Assembly: GCF_949628265.1 (NCBI RefSeq)
Contig: NC_088788.1
Location: 1,178,001-1,242,000 of the forward strand
Length of the DNA stretch: 64,000 nucleotides
Source: Cloeon dipterum
Taxonomy: Eukaryota; Arthropoda; Insecta; Ephemeroptera; Baetidae
Direction of reading: 5' to 3'
Both the position numbers and the translations under genes were made by a program. Each line of letters begins with the position of its first letter. The stretch's first letter is position 1. The notes beneath the pieces were generated by a model. It had not been told where the DNA came from and did no database searches. It was given only the letters and a program-made list of their open reading frames with translations. Shown here one piece after another: positions 43,868 through 55,400 of this stretch.

Positions 43868-44380
43868 TTGACACTGCCAATCACTTCCTTAGGCTCGAGA
43901 TTAATTAAAAAAAATTAGATCCAGAATAAAGATGGCAGCGCCGCAGCCGCACAGCGACAGTCAGTGCAATAGGGCTGAAGAGGGGGCGTAACCGAGGGAA
44001 TAAAATATGGCAGCGTGGAGAAGAATTCACTGCTCGCCCTCGCCGCCCATAGTGGTGCGCCGCCATATTGCATTCCTTCAGTTACGCCCCCCTCTTCGCC
44101 TGTTTTGACGCCGAATCTTTCGATTTCACGCGCGTACATTGAGAAATCAAGTACTTTTTAATACCAAAAATTCAATCGAAGGAAACATGGCTGCTGGCTA
44201 CCTCCGCTGACTGTCGCAGTGGCGCTGCTGTCTCGAACTTCGTCAAACAAGCCAATCAGAGGCGTTCTTGACGCACTTTTTGATTTTTCAGACCAAAAAC
44301 CGCCAAAATTAACGTTTTTTTTTCGAGGTATTGATTGATTTAAACCTCTGGAATCGATTGGCAGTGTTGCAGAAATGAAA
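43868..44380. repeat. MITE-like repeat family G, copy 2
   Basis: Terminal inverted repeat ACACTGCCAATC at the left and GATTGGCAGTGT at the right. An inner inverted pair (GAAGAGGGGGCGTAACCGAG / CAGTTACGCCCCCCTCTTCG) surrounds a central spacer; GGCTACCTCCGCTGACTGTC and GCCAATCAGAGGCGTTCTTG match 38975-39510. Confidence 0.78.
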
Positions 44381-45609
44381 TTCTAGTGCTGCTTTAGCCA
44401 ATAATGTTGAATATAATTAGTTCGAAGCCACGACTATATTTTTATTAAATCCAAATACACAATGACGATGAGAGACTAATTCAGTCCTGCGGTTCAATAA
44501 GTTGCTTTTGCGAAAAAGCTTCTCACGACACGTTTTAGAAAGAGATAATTATTAAAAGAGTCGCTTTAGAGGGTACAAACGAAACTCACATTCTACTACA
44601 ATCATGTTTTAAATGTCGCCGCCGGAAGAAAAAAAAACAGTTGTTTTACCGCCAGAAATCTGTCCAAACGAAGAACAAAACATATCAAAATGATCAAACA
44701 AAAAGCAAATCGTCTTTCTTGGAGCTGAAAATAAAAGGGAGAATTTTTAAAAACTAACACGCAAATAATAGCAGAGGTGAGAATGAAATGAGATATTTTT
44801 GCTTGAAATCTTAGGCAACTCCTAGATTAGCGTTTAGAATCTCGGTGTGCCGTCGCGTGGGAATGGAAATGAAAAGATGAGCTGTTGAATAATAGCGAAA
44901 TTCACTTCAGAACGTAGGGCGTAGTTTTAAGAAGAAACAAAAAACGAAGGCTTTGTAATTCATTGCATGCGTTGGCAGAGTGAAATAAAAAAAGATTATT
45001 GTTCACCGAATAAAATTGGAAACGACCAAAAAATGTTTTCTGTGTTATTTCCCTCACCCAGAATAAATACACAAGTTAATGAGAGAGTACAAATCATGTT
45101 ACCTAGTTTCATTGAATTTTAATTGCGTCCCTTTGCATTTACGTTTTTTAAAACATTTTCTTGTCTAATTTAGTTGCCCAGGTGTTCAAAAGAAAAGCAC
45201 CCGCGCACTGAATAACTGTTCGGTGACACAGTTTTCATCCCGCATCATGTTTTATGCGAGATGAAGTAGCATTGTGGTGCAAAAAATATATTTCAATCCA
45301 TCATTATCATACTTTGAACGACTGCCTTTGTTTGTGTAAGCCTCTTTCTTATAAATGGCTCATATAATACAAATGTAATTTACAGCTACAAGTATTTAGA
45401 ACAAATTTCATTATCCAGTAATTGTTTTTTTTGTGAGGGTACTTAATATGTTTTCTTTTCACGGAAATGAGTAATCATGGGGCCCAGCTCATCAGCAGAG
45501 AAAACCGTTTAATAGGAAATTGAATAACACATTTCTTGACAGTTGAACACATCAGTTCGAACAATTTTGAACTCTCTTTTAATTGTGTGAGTTTGTAAAT
45601 TTGGCCAAG
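44381..45609. other. Intergenic, AT-rich
   Basis: Nothing recognised apart from the presumed upstream region of the next gene. Confidence 0.45.
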
Positions 45610-47599
45610 ATGTCTGCGGTACAGGACGATGAGTTACAGCTGACCAAGAAGCGGCTCCAAAATCTGCGAAGGAAAAACTTTGGTTTGCAGCAACTCGCTG
45701 TTCGCGAGATTTCAAAGCAACTGACGTTTTACAGAACACATCCTGATGAGCTCGAGAAACTGAAGAGTTTGCGTGAGCATTCGTTTTGATTCTAATATTT
45801 GAACAGCATCAGATACTATTTTGCAGCTAACGTTTTGCGAGAACAAATTTTGCAAGTTTTAATGAAGAAGAGGTGTTTGGAACAACAGGGACCGAAAGAG
45901 GAGTTTGAAAATTTGAATGCGATCTTCCCTTTGCTGCTGAGCCCAAGAACCCGCTACATCGAGTTGAACGGCATTTTGTCCTTTTGTCCTGACCGGTATA
46001 AAGACATAAAAAAAGAGAAGGTATAACCGCATTGTCATGGTCATACACGAACAGTGAAAACATAAACGTTTGTTGTTAGGGTACAAAATGGTGCGTCGAA
46101 CTTTTAAAACAAATAGAAACTCGGGCTCCGCAAGTGGAGACTCTCATCATGCAACGAAACCATTCATTTTACCTGTGCTATTTTACTCACAAACAATATA
46201 ATAATTTTTATCAAGAAATGGAGCAATCACTCATGAAATTGCAGAAATTAAACAGGCTAAAAGTCGAGTTGTATGCCATTCAATTAAACGATTTGCTTAA
46301 AATATGCAAAAATCTTCCAAGACTGCAGTACATCAATGTGGGTTGTTTCTATTCCAAGGGAGAAAACCTGCCAGCAGCCCCTGAAGAAGTATTGAGCAGT
46401 TTTCGCAATCTGAAAGAATTGATTTTCGAATGCCCTGAAGAAAACAATAATTGGTTGGGTTGTTTGTGCACCCAAAATCTTCCAAACATTGAAGTCGTTC
46501 AATATGATCCGAACCAAAGAATAAACTGGACTTACTATAGAAGTTTTGACAGTAGATATCAGGGCTTGCATTTTTCTGGAGCCTCAAATCTGCGAAATAT
46601 TTGTGTGGACCTGGCAAAGTATAGCGCAGAAGAAGTTGAAGCAATGCCCACTTTATTTCCAAAAGTCACTTGTCTAATGGTACGTATATTTTGCTCTTTG
46701 GTGCTTTCTGGTTAATTTTGATTGATAATCCTAATTTAAACATTCGCACCTACTGCATAACATACATCTTCTTTTTATACAGTATTTTCTTGTTAAATTT
46801 AAAGGTTAAGAATGCGGGTAGTTTGGGAAAGAATGTGATGCCAAAATTTGACAATATTAAACAGCTTCAATTGTTGGACTCTTGCGTCAGCGAAGTTATT
46901 GAGTATTTGATCAACTATGGACAAAAGCTGCAATCACTTTGTGTGGGACACGATCATGAATTGATTACAATAGATTTGGAATTGATTTGCAAGCACTGTC
47001 CGAAACTTGAAAAATTGTCAATTCGCAACATGCGTTTAATAACGCCACCATCAAAAATAGATTTTTTTGCGGAGCTAAACGATTTCGAATGGAAAATTCC
47101 AAGGTAAGTGTCAGATTGGCCCTGTATTTATTAAACTGAGATTTTTTTAATGTACAGTCGCAGCGACATTCCTGATGGAACTCATGATTCAGAAAGCATG
47201 GTTTTGTCCACAATTTTATCAGCGCCAAAACTTGAAAAGGTCGATTTGGGAGCGAGGGTTTTCAAGATGAATAATGATCTTTGGAAACTCAACTCTTTGA
47301 TTCAAGAAGAGCAAATTTTAAAAAACCTACACACTTTGCACGTCGATTTTATGTGTTTAATCCCCGAAGCTTTGATTAATGCTATGCAGAGTGCGTGTGC
47401 ATTTCTTCCGAAGTTAACTGATTTCAAGTAAGTAGCATATATGAGGTGTTTCGATAACACTTCTATGAAAACATTTCCTATTTACAGATTTGTTTATGAA
47501 GTTCCCCTACGTTTAGACCCACTCATGACAAGCGAACCTTCTCCACAAAGAAATATCGGTGTTTTTAAGATGATGGATGTTTTTGAAAACGAAAAATAA
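45610..47599 (+). CDS. F-box-like / leucine-rich repeat protein
   Basis: Exons 45610-45772, 45827-46020, 46080-46679, 46805-47103, 47158-47427, 47488-47599 (TAA) join to 545 residues. Start: ATG at 45610 (AAGATGTCT), the first ATG in frame. The exon 1-2 junction creates LKSLPNVLREQILQVL, which resembles an F-box (LPxxLxxxIL), near residues 52-68. The rest is a series of irregular Leu-rich units, e.g. LQYINVGCF, LKELIFECP, LQSLCVGHD, LEKLSIRNM and LEKVDLGAR, as in FBXL-type substrate adaptors of SCF ubiquitin ligases. The last 37 residues are polar. No close relative recognised; coding sequence is AT-rich and Cys-containing, unlike the GC-rich housekeeping genes nearby, which may indicate a fast-evolving lineage gene. 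AATAAA overlaps the stop (47595-47600). Confidence 0.75.
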
Positions 47600-47779
47600 A
47601 TAATTTAAATATAACATTTTTCATCTTTCTTACTATTTTGTTACAAAATACATCAACAAAATAATTGTCATTGCGTTACGAGCCATTTATTTGCAATTAA
47701 ATTTTATTTGCCTCTTGAGAGCAGTCCTCTGAGCAACATACTTTAATGCATATTTATATGCCCATAATAGTCGTAGAAC

Positions 47780-48030
47780 CGTTCGTCCTACCCTCGAGCA
47801 CGACCTCTCATTGGACACGTCTCTTTTTCGACTTTTAACTAAAATACAGCCAATAAACGACCGTTTTCAGGGTACCGCGACCTGAGATACCTTCCGCGGC
47901 GCGTTTTCAATGCATTTTATGCGATATCTGCTGTCACATTTTACGATGAACAGCGACGCAGTTTGAAACCCACGCCAGTTACCGAACTTCCTCAGGTCGC
48001 GCAACCCGAAGACTGTTTGAGTATGCGGTT
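47780..48030 (+). repeat. Partial repeat family E copy
   Basis: Carries only the right half of the family: CGTCCTACCCTCGAGCACGA, CATTGGACACGTCTC, TTTTCAGGGTACCGCGACCT, GAGATACC and CTCAGGTCGCGCAACCCGA. It abuts the ABCA-like fragment. Confidence 0.6.
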
Positions 48031-48042
48031 TGGCCGGCATCA

Positions 48043-48297
48043 TCATTCAGAAGAGATGACAAATGGCGGCATCCAGACCAACAGACTCACAATCATTGCA
48101 AAGACGGCTGAAAATATAAATTTTTAATTCATATCTCGTTGTGAATGCAAGAGTTAACTTACGGCCAGAGAAGAATGTGCTGAGGGCGAAGAGGAAGACA
48201 ATGGCGCTGGCACAATACATGAAAAACACGACGAACAAAAGAGAAGGACTCGTCTCGATCAAATTGGCTTGTCCTTCAATTGGGGTTTTCAGGCTTT
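48043..48297 (-). pseudogene. ABCA-type ABC transporter fragment (two exons)
   Basis: Minus strand. Exon 48297-48163 (acceptor CTAAG, donor GGCC|gtaagt) encodes SLKTPIEGQANLIETSPSLL then FVVFFMYCASAIVFLFALST and FFSG. Exon 48107-48043 (acceptor TTTTCAG) continues in phase: PVFAMIVSLLVWMPPFVISS, then TGA. The pattern SPxLLFVxF...STFFS followed by a hydrophobic helix is that of the membrane domain of ABCA lipid transporters, just before the first nucleotide-binding domain. No other ABCA exons exist in the window on either side, and a family E repeat follows immediately. So this is a truncated fragment, probably non-functional. The family assignment rests on pattern resemblance only. Confidence 0.5.
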
Positions 48298-48337
48298 CTT
48301 AGCTCCGTAATTTTTATTTACAAATTTTAATTAACAG

Positions 48338-48514
48338 GGAGACTCTGGCAGCCGCCTCACCATCACTGAATCTGACGGAGTGAAGACCCAAGTTGGAATC
48401 GCAAGCTTTGGTTTAGGAGGTGATTGCGGATCGTGGCCGCCTGACGCCTACATGAGGATCACTAAATTCCTTGAGTGGATCCAAACGGTGGCTGGAGTGC
48501 CGATCCGCCCTTAA
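48338..48514 (+). pseudogene. Orphan last exon of a trypsin/chymotrypsin-like serine protease
   Basis: A phase-0 exon after acceptor TTAACAG encodes 58 residues and TAA: GDSGSRLTITESDGVKTQVG, then IASFGLGGDCGS and PDAYMRITKFLEWIQ. GDSG holds the catalytic Ser of S1 peptidases; the usual next Gly is Ser here. VGIxSFG, the C-terminal Cys and TKFLEWI are typical of the domain's end. AATAAA at 48545 follows. No exon with the catalytic His or Asp can be found upstream on this strand before the F-box-like gene, and the ABCA fragment lies 40 bp upstream in the opposite direction. It is therefore a gene remnant, unless its other exons lie far away. Confidence 0.6.
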
Positions 48515-48550
48515 AAAATTTTGTACTATCGAGGACCGTCAGATAATAAA

Positions 48551-49786
48551 TCTAATACGATCCATCTCAAATCACTGAATTTTCTTTCGAGCAACCCTTT
48601 TGCAGTGGCTTCCTAATTTCTAAAAGAATTAAATAGCTTTAGCTCTTATTTTCCCATTGAGAGAGGTGAAAAAAGTTTGAAAGGATCTGAACAAATTGAT
48701 TGCATCTCTAAAGGGAGATTTTTCTGCAAAGTAGACAAAATTTGCAGATTTTTTTGAATATCCTTAAAAGAATAACTATAGGAATCTCTCATTTAAATAT
48801 TTTATTTTTGCTTGAGCGAAATGGCAAATATTTTGGGTGGAGTCGCCTTCATATTTTGAAGCATTAGAATATTTAAGCAGTTAACACTCCAAGGGCCTTT
48901 TTAAATTCAACACCTCTTAATCATTTGTTTTTTAAATATTTTTTCCACCTTAAATTATCTATTTATTTTGGCACAATCAATCATTTAATGAAACACTATA
49001 GTGTACAACAGATAAAATAATAATTCAATTGTGGTTAAGTCACTCAGCTGGTAATTTTTAGCGCCTTTTGAGCAAGACTCATTTGGTATATTTTATCACA
49101 GCTCAGAAAATGATACAAGTCCAAGCTCTTATCACAAAAGTTTACAAACACAGTAAGGCAGAGCCTCACTGTGATTTTTTTTTGTATTTTACACAGTAGA
49201 TAATGAAAGCCGTGTTAGCGTGTGCCTGTCATTTATGTATTGTTTAATTTTAAACTCTATTAAGGTTTAAAAGAAGGTAAAGCAATCGCTGAAATTAGGG
49301 AAGTTCGAGACATTAGCTACTTAAATTTTGAAAGCTGGTCAATAATTTTTTAATAATAATTAACACCCATGTAAATAATAAATTAATGTTCCTTGATTTC
49401 CTTATAACTTCAAAAGATTGGGACTAACCAGCATCAACTATTAATTAAAATAATGATTGCCGCAATTGTATCCTTAAAAATTGAAGTCACGGAACTTGAA
49501 AATACCAAAAATTAATTTTTAAAAGGCTGATTATAAATTCTGACAGATAAAAAGATTTGATTTAATATGAAAAAGTTGTTATTGGTGGGAAATAAAATAT
49601 CATGCAAGCTAAAAAATTGTTATGTGTCTGAAAAATTCGTTAAAAATATTGTTTTTATTACATTTCATAGTATTCAGCAAAAAAATGTGTGCACCAATCA
49701 TTATTACCATAGTATAAATGTATTATTGGCTCGGTGGCTCTTTGTTGTTTCTATAATTTTATTTGATAACTTCCTGCAATTTTAAG
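48551..49786. other. Intergenic, very AT-rich
   Basis: No supported coding or repeat feature. Confidence 0.45.
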
Positions 49787-50398
49787 GCCAAGAGAGGGCA
49801 GTGCCAATTCGGCCAATTTACCAGGCGAGAAGCCCTGCTAAAGGAAAAACACCCCTGCCTGTTTCCCTGGGCTGCAGTGGCTGAACAAGATGTAACTGGA
49901 ATCAGAGGATCAGCCGGCTCAGAGCCGGCTGCTCAGAGAGCTCTTCCTCTCCCTGAGCGGATCCAGGAGTTGATTTTTCGACCTGGTTTGGCTCATCTTA
50001 TATTAACTCACGGTAAGTTTTGCCTGGCGAATTCCAAACATATTTTATTTTTTTTTTGTCAAATTCATGGCCGCGTCTGGAAATTTGGCTTGCACTCACA
50101 TTGTAGAAAAATAAAGAAATCCATTTAATTGCATAAATTTAATTTTGAATCGGACATAATTAAATTAGATTTTATCTCATGGCTACATTTTGGCATGCAA
50201 TAATTCATTAAAATTTATTTCTTTAATTTGGCTACTTCTCTCTCGGCTGGTAATTTATGAAACACCGCAACTTGATTTATTATTATTTCTCTGCTCAGGG
50301 ATTAACTAATTGCTCAGAATTTTTCAGAGGATTCAAGGAAAATATTCGTCCCAGAGTGCCAGCCAGTCCTTCGGCAGCTCGCCTCCTCATTCCGATGA
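49787..50398 (+). CDS. Possible two-exon gene end, uncharacterised
   Basis: Weak call. Exon 49787-50012 (acceptor TTTTAAG, donor CACG|gtaagt) is GC-richer than its surroundings and open: AKRGQCQFGQFTRREALLKE, then KHPCLFPWAAVAEQD and PERIQELIFRPGLAHLILTH. A second exon from 50328 (acceptor TTTTTCAG) continues in phase with EDSRKIFVPECQPVLRQLAS and stops at TGA 50396-50398. No family recognised and no 5' exon or start found. It may be another gene fragment like the two at 48043-48514. Confidence 0.3.
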
Positions 50399-50529
50399 AC
50401 ATAATTATCATGTTTTATAAAATAACTCATTTAATACGATGAATAATTAAATTACTAAATACACATCTTTATTTTGAGACCCGGGAAACAAATTCAGTTT
50501 TGACGGTCGACTGTAAAACTGTATGAGGG

Positions 50530-52010
50530 GGTGGTTTTGGAATATACCTTCGTTCTTTTGAGGTGCAAAAGAAAAATGATTGGAATGCTTGACTGAATTG
50601 TTCAGGAATTCAAAAAGCACCAAAAATTTCTTGGAATTTCCTACAAACGCAACGAACTGCTACTGATGCGTCGTTATGTGATCAAAACAAAGGTTACCAC
50701 GCACGCAATATCTTTGAAAATCATCTGAGGTAAAAAAGGCGTTCTCAACGATGGACATTTGGAAACATTCGGTTCTCGATGCTTGCCGCTGTCTCAATTA
50801 CCTCCATTATTTGAAAAATGGTTCAATCGGTTGCACGACGTGTAATCGATGTTAACACCTGCGGGCATAATAAATTTATATAAATTTTATTGTTTGTAAC
50901 GTGGTGATATTTATTCTTATTACATTAATTATGTGTGGGTAACTTTCTAGAAACAAATCCATGACTGACGCAAAATCGATTTCCGTAATGTCGGAACAAA
51001 CTGCGTCCTCCAGAGCATTTTTTCTAAAGGAATCGTCTTAAATTTGTTTGTCCGTGAATATAGCTTTTCGACGAGTTTGGCGAATTTCCCATTGGGTGTA
51101 ACTCCGTCTATAAAATAAAATACAGTATTTTATCGAACAATTCATTTCCCGATTACAAAGAATTAAAGTGGAATGATACTGGGCAACAATTGAAAATTAT
51201 TTAAATTGTTGGATGCCATAAACAATTCTATCAACAATTTGCAACAATAAAAAAGGACCTTCCTACAGTAAAAAATTCAAATTTTGCCAATTTTCTCCAA
51301 AATTAGAAGTGCTCGAACATATTTTCTTGGCATATTCCGATTCGTCTCGTCGAGATCTGTCCAATTGTGTATGCCACTTATTGGGGAAACTCTTGGTTTT
51401 GAAATTAAATCGGATTTCAAGTAAGGAGACAGCCATTACCATTTGAAAAGCACGCTAACTTTCCAGCCAATTTTCTCAAAAAATTATGCATTGGCAACAA
51501 GCATTTTCCAGGCTTTTCCAGTATCATTTCTCTTTAAATCCAATTCAAACTTACGATCTAGCATGCTTAATATGTTGTGATGTATTGCGGCCTGACTCTG
51601 TGTTAATGCTATTTCAAAATCGACAAAGTGAACGCGTTCGGTTGGAATCTATTGGTTACGCTCACGGACGACACTTCCTTCTCTGGCGTTTGAATAATAA
51701 TTGGAGAGGAAAACCTGGCTTAACCCGAGGTGCAGCGGAGGAGAGAAACTTCCCCTCCGCATCAATCAGGGTAGGGGCTGCTGACTGTACTAGGAATTAC
51801 CTTCTTCTAGCAATTCCAACCTTTTCCCGAGCATTATCTAAATAAACGGAATGACAGGAATTATAAAATTCAAAAAATCTGACAGCGCCAGGAAATTCCT
51901 CGAAAATTGTTGGTGCTTTTTGAATTCCTGAACAACACACGCATCCAACTCATTTTTCTCTCTTCTCACTTTTGCTCCTCAAAAGAACGAACGATTTCCG
52001 AAACCACCCC
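50530..52010. repeat. Inverted repeat pair, possible non-autonomous element
   Basis: 50530-50645 and 51890-52010 are inverted relatives: GGAATTCAAAAAGCACCAAA (left) against GGTGCTTTTTGAATTCCTGA (right), and CGTTCTTTTGAGGTGCAAAA against TTTTGCTCCTCAAAAGAACG. The roughly 1.2 kb between them includes a family C repeat and no recognisable transposase. Confidence 0.5.
51200..51480. repeat. Dispersed repeat family C, copy 4
   Basis: Shares ATAAACAATTCTATCAACAA-like text, AAAAAATTCAAATTTTGCCA, CGTCGAGATCTGTCCAA, GATTTCAAGTAAGGAGACAG and GCTAACTTTCC with 95-300 and 6590-6760. Lies between the inverted arms described above. Confidence 0.7.
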
Positions 52011-52484
52011 TGACGATACGGGCCGTAGTCATGCAAAAAAAAAATGGTTTCGATGGCAAAACCTACGCCGCTTACACGACAATCATGACGTGCTGGTTGC
52101 ATATTTGAGCTCAACGCAGGCGTTTCTTGGCTTAAACTGCAGAAAATAGGGCGTTTTATTTTGTTAATTAAATGGAATAAAATCATAAGATGTTCGAAAT
52201 CGGCCTCATACTTAATGGCGAACAATTAATATCAGGCAATTATCGCCATTGATTTCAGTTTAGAAAATTTTGAGATTGTATGTTGCAGTGAAAATTTGGG
52301 AAATTCTATTTATTTGCAAATTGTTTTCTGGAAAAAGAAATGAATGAATAAATTATAACAATTAGATTTACACATTTTCCTTGCAAATTCCGGTCAATTC
52401 AACATTATTTGTAATACATACATAAATTACGAAATAAATTTCAATAAAATTATGTGTTGCAAAAAAATCCTTAATTTCAGTACT

Positions 52485-55400
52485 GGTACTCAGGGTCGCC
52501 ATTTAAAATCACGGGATCTAGTTTACACGATTTTCTCGAATGGAATGTGTCTAAAATAATTATATAAACAAACTGAAGTAAATAAAATCGATTTCCGATG
52601 CGGGAATTTAATTAATTAAATATTTCAGGCACTCAGGGTCGCAATTTAAAATGACGGGAACTAGTTTACACGATTTTCTCGACAGGAAAGTGTCTAAAAT
52701 GATTATATAAACAAACTGAAGTAAATAAAATCGATTTCCGATGCGGGAATTTAATTAATTAAATATTTCAGGCACTCAGGGTCGCCGTTTAAAATCACGG
52801 GATCTAGTTTACACGATTTTCTCGAATGGAATGTGTCTAAAATAATTATTTAAACAAACTGAAGTTAATAAAATCGATTTCCGATGCGGGAATTTAATTA
52901 ATTAAATATTTCAGGCACTCAGGGTCGCAATTTAAAATGACGGGAACTAGTTTACACGATTTTCTCGACAGGAACGTGTCTAAAATGATTATTTAAACAA
53001 ACTGAAGTTAATAAAATCGATTTCCGATGCGGGAATTTAATTAATTAAATATTTCAGGCACTCAGGGTCGCAATTTAAAATTACGGGAACTAGTTTACAC
53101 GATTTTCTCGACAGGAAAGTGTCTAAAATGATTATATAAACAAACTGAAGTAAATAAAATCGATTTCCGATGCGGGAATTTAATTAATTAAATATTTCAG
53201 GCACTCAGGGTCGCCGTTTAAAATCACGGGATCTAGTTTACACGATTTTCTCGAATGGAATGTGTCTAAAATATTTATTTAAACAAACTGAAGTAAATAA
53301 AATCGATTTACGGTGCGGGAATTTAATTAATTAAATATTTCAGGCACTCAGGGTCGCAATTAAAAATCACGGGAACTAGTTTACACGATTTTCTCGACAG
53401 GAACGTGTCTAAAATGATTATTTAAACAAACTGAAGTTAATAAAATCGATTTCCGATGCGGGAATTTAATTAATTAAATATTTCAGGCACTCAGGGTCGC
53501 AATTTAAAATGACGGGAACTAGTTTACACGATTTTCTCGACAGGAACGTGTCTAAAATGATTATTTAAACAAACTGAAGTAGATAAAATCGATTTACGAT
53601 GCGGGAATTTAATTAATTCGGTATTTCAGGTACTCAGGGTCGGAATTAAAAATCACGGGAACTAGTTTACACGATTTTCTCGACAGGAACGTGTCTAAAA
53701 TGATTATTTAAACAAACTGAAGTAAATAAAATCGATTTACGGTGCGGGAATTTAATTAATTAAATATTTCAGGCACTCAGGGTCGGAATTAAAAATCACG
53801 GGAACTAGTTTACGCGATTTTCTCGACAGGAACGTGTCTAAAATGATTATTTAAACAAACTGAAGTTAATAAAATCGATTTCCGATGCGGGAATTTAATT
53901 AATTAAATATTTCAGGCACTCAGGGTCGGAATTAAAAATCACGGGAACTAGTTTACACGATTTTCTCGAATGGAATGTGTCTAAAATAATTATTTAAACA
54001 AACTGAAGTAGATAAAATCGATTTACGATGCGGGAATTTAATTAATTCGGTATTTCAGGTACTCAGGGTCGGAATTAAAAATCACGGGAACTAGTTTACA
54101 CGATTTTCTCGACAGGAACGTGTCTAAAATGATTATTTAAACAAACTGAAATAGATAAAATCGATTTACGATGCGGGAATTTAATTAATTCGGTATTTCA
54201 GGTACTCAGGGTCGGAATTAAAAATCACGGGAACTAGTTTACACGATTTTCTCGACAGGAACGTGTCTAAAATGATTATTTAAACAAACTGAAGTAAATA
54301 AAATCGATTTCCGATGCGGGAATTTAATTAATTAAATATTTCAGGCACTCAGGGTTGCAATTTAAAATGACGGGAACTAGTTTACACGATTTTCTCGACA
54401 GGAACGTGTCTAAAATGATTATTTTAACAAACTGAAGTAAATAAAATCGATTTCCGATGCGGGAATTTAATTAATTAAATATTTCAGGCACTCAGGGTCG
54501 CAATTTAAAATGACGGGAACTAGTTTACACGATTTTCTCGACAGGAACGTGTCTAAAATGATTATTTAAACAAACTGAAGTTAATAAAATCGATTTCCGA
54601 TGCGGGAATTTAATTAATTAAATATTTCAGGCACTCAGGGTCGCAATTTAAAATGACGGGAACTAGTTTACACGATTTTCTCGACAGGAACGTGTCTAAA
54701 ATGATTATTTAAACAAACTGAAGTTAATAAAATCGATTTCCGATGCGGGAATTTAATTAATTAAATATTTCAGGCACTCAGGGTCGCAATTTAAAATTAC
54801 GGGAACTAGTTTACACGATTTTCTCGACAGGAAAGTGTCTAAAATGATTATATAAACAAACTGAAGTAAATAAAATCGATTTCCGATGCGGGAATTTAAT
54901 TAATTAAATATTTCAGGCACTCAGGGTCGCCGTTTAAAATCACGGGATCTAGTTTACACGATTTTCTCGAATGGAATGTGTCTAAAATATTTATTTAAAC
55001 AAACTGAAGTAAATAAAATCGATTTACGGTGCGGGAATTTAATTAATTAAATATTTCAGGCACTCAGGGTCGCAATTAAAAATCACGGGAACTAGTTTAC
55101 ACGATTTTCTCGACAGGAACGTGTCTAAAATGATTATTTAAACAAACTGAAGTTAATAAAATCGATTTCCGATGCGGGAATTTAATTAATTAAATATTTC
55201 AGGCACTCAGGGTCGCAATTTAAAATGACGGGAACTAGTTTACACGATTTTCTCGACAGGAACGTGTCTAAAATGATTATTTAAACAAACTGAAGTAGAT
55301 AAAATCGATTTACGATGCGGGAATTTAATTAATTCGGTATTTCAGGTACTCAGGGTCGGAATTAAAAATCACGGGAACTAGTTTACACGATTTTCTCGAC

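Noticed and set aside
49567..49785. 72-codon ATG frame
   Set aside because: Very AT-rich, Lys/Asn/Val-biased, no motif, ends just where the better-supported exon at 49787 begins in another frame.
51486..51845. 119-codon open frame between the inverted arms
   Set aside because: No motif, no transposase feature and a normal AT-rich background; could be chance. Kept only as part of the possible element.
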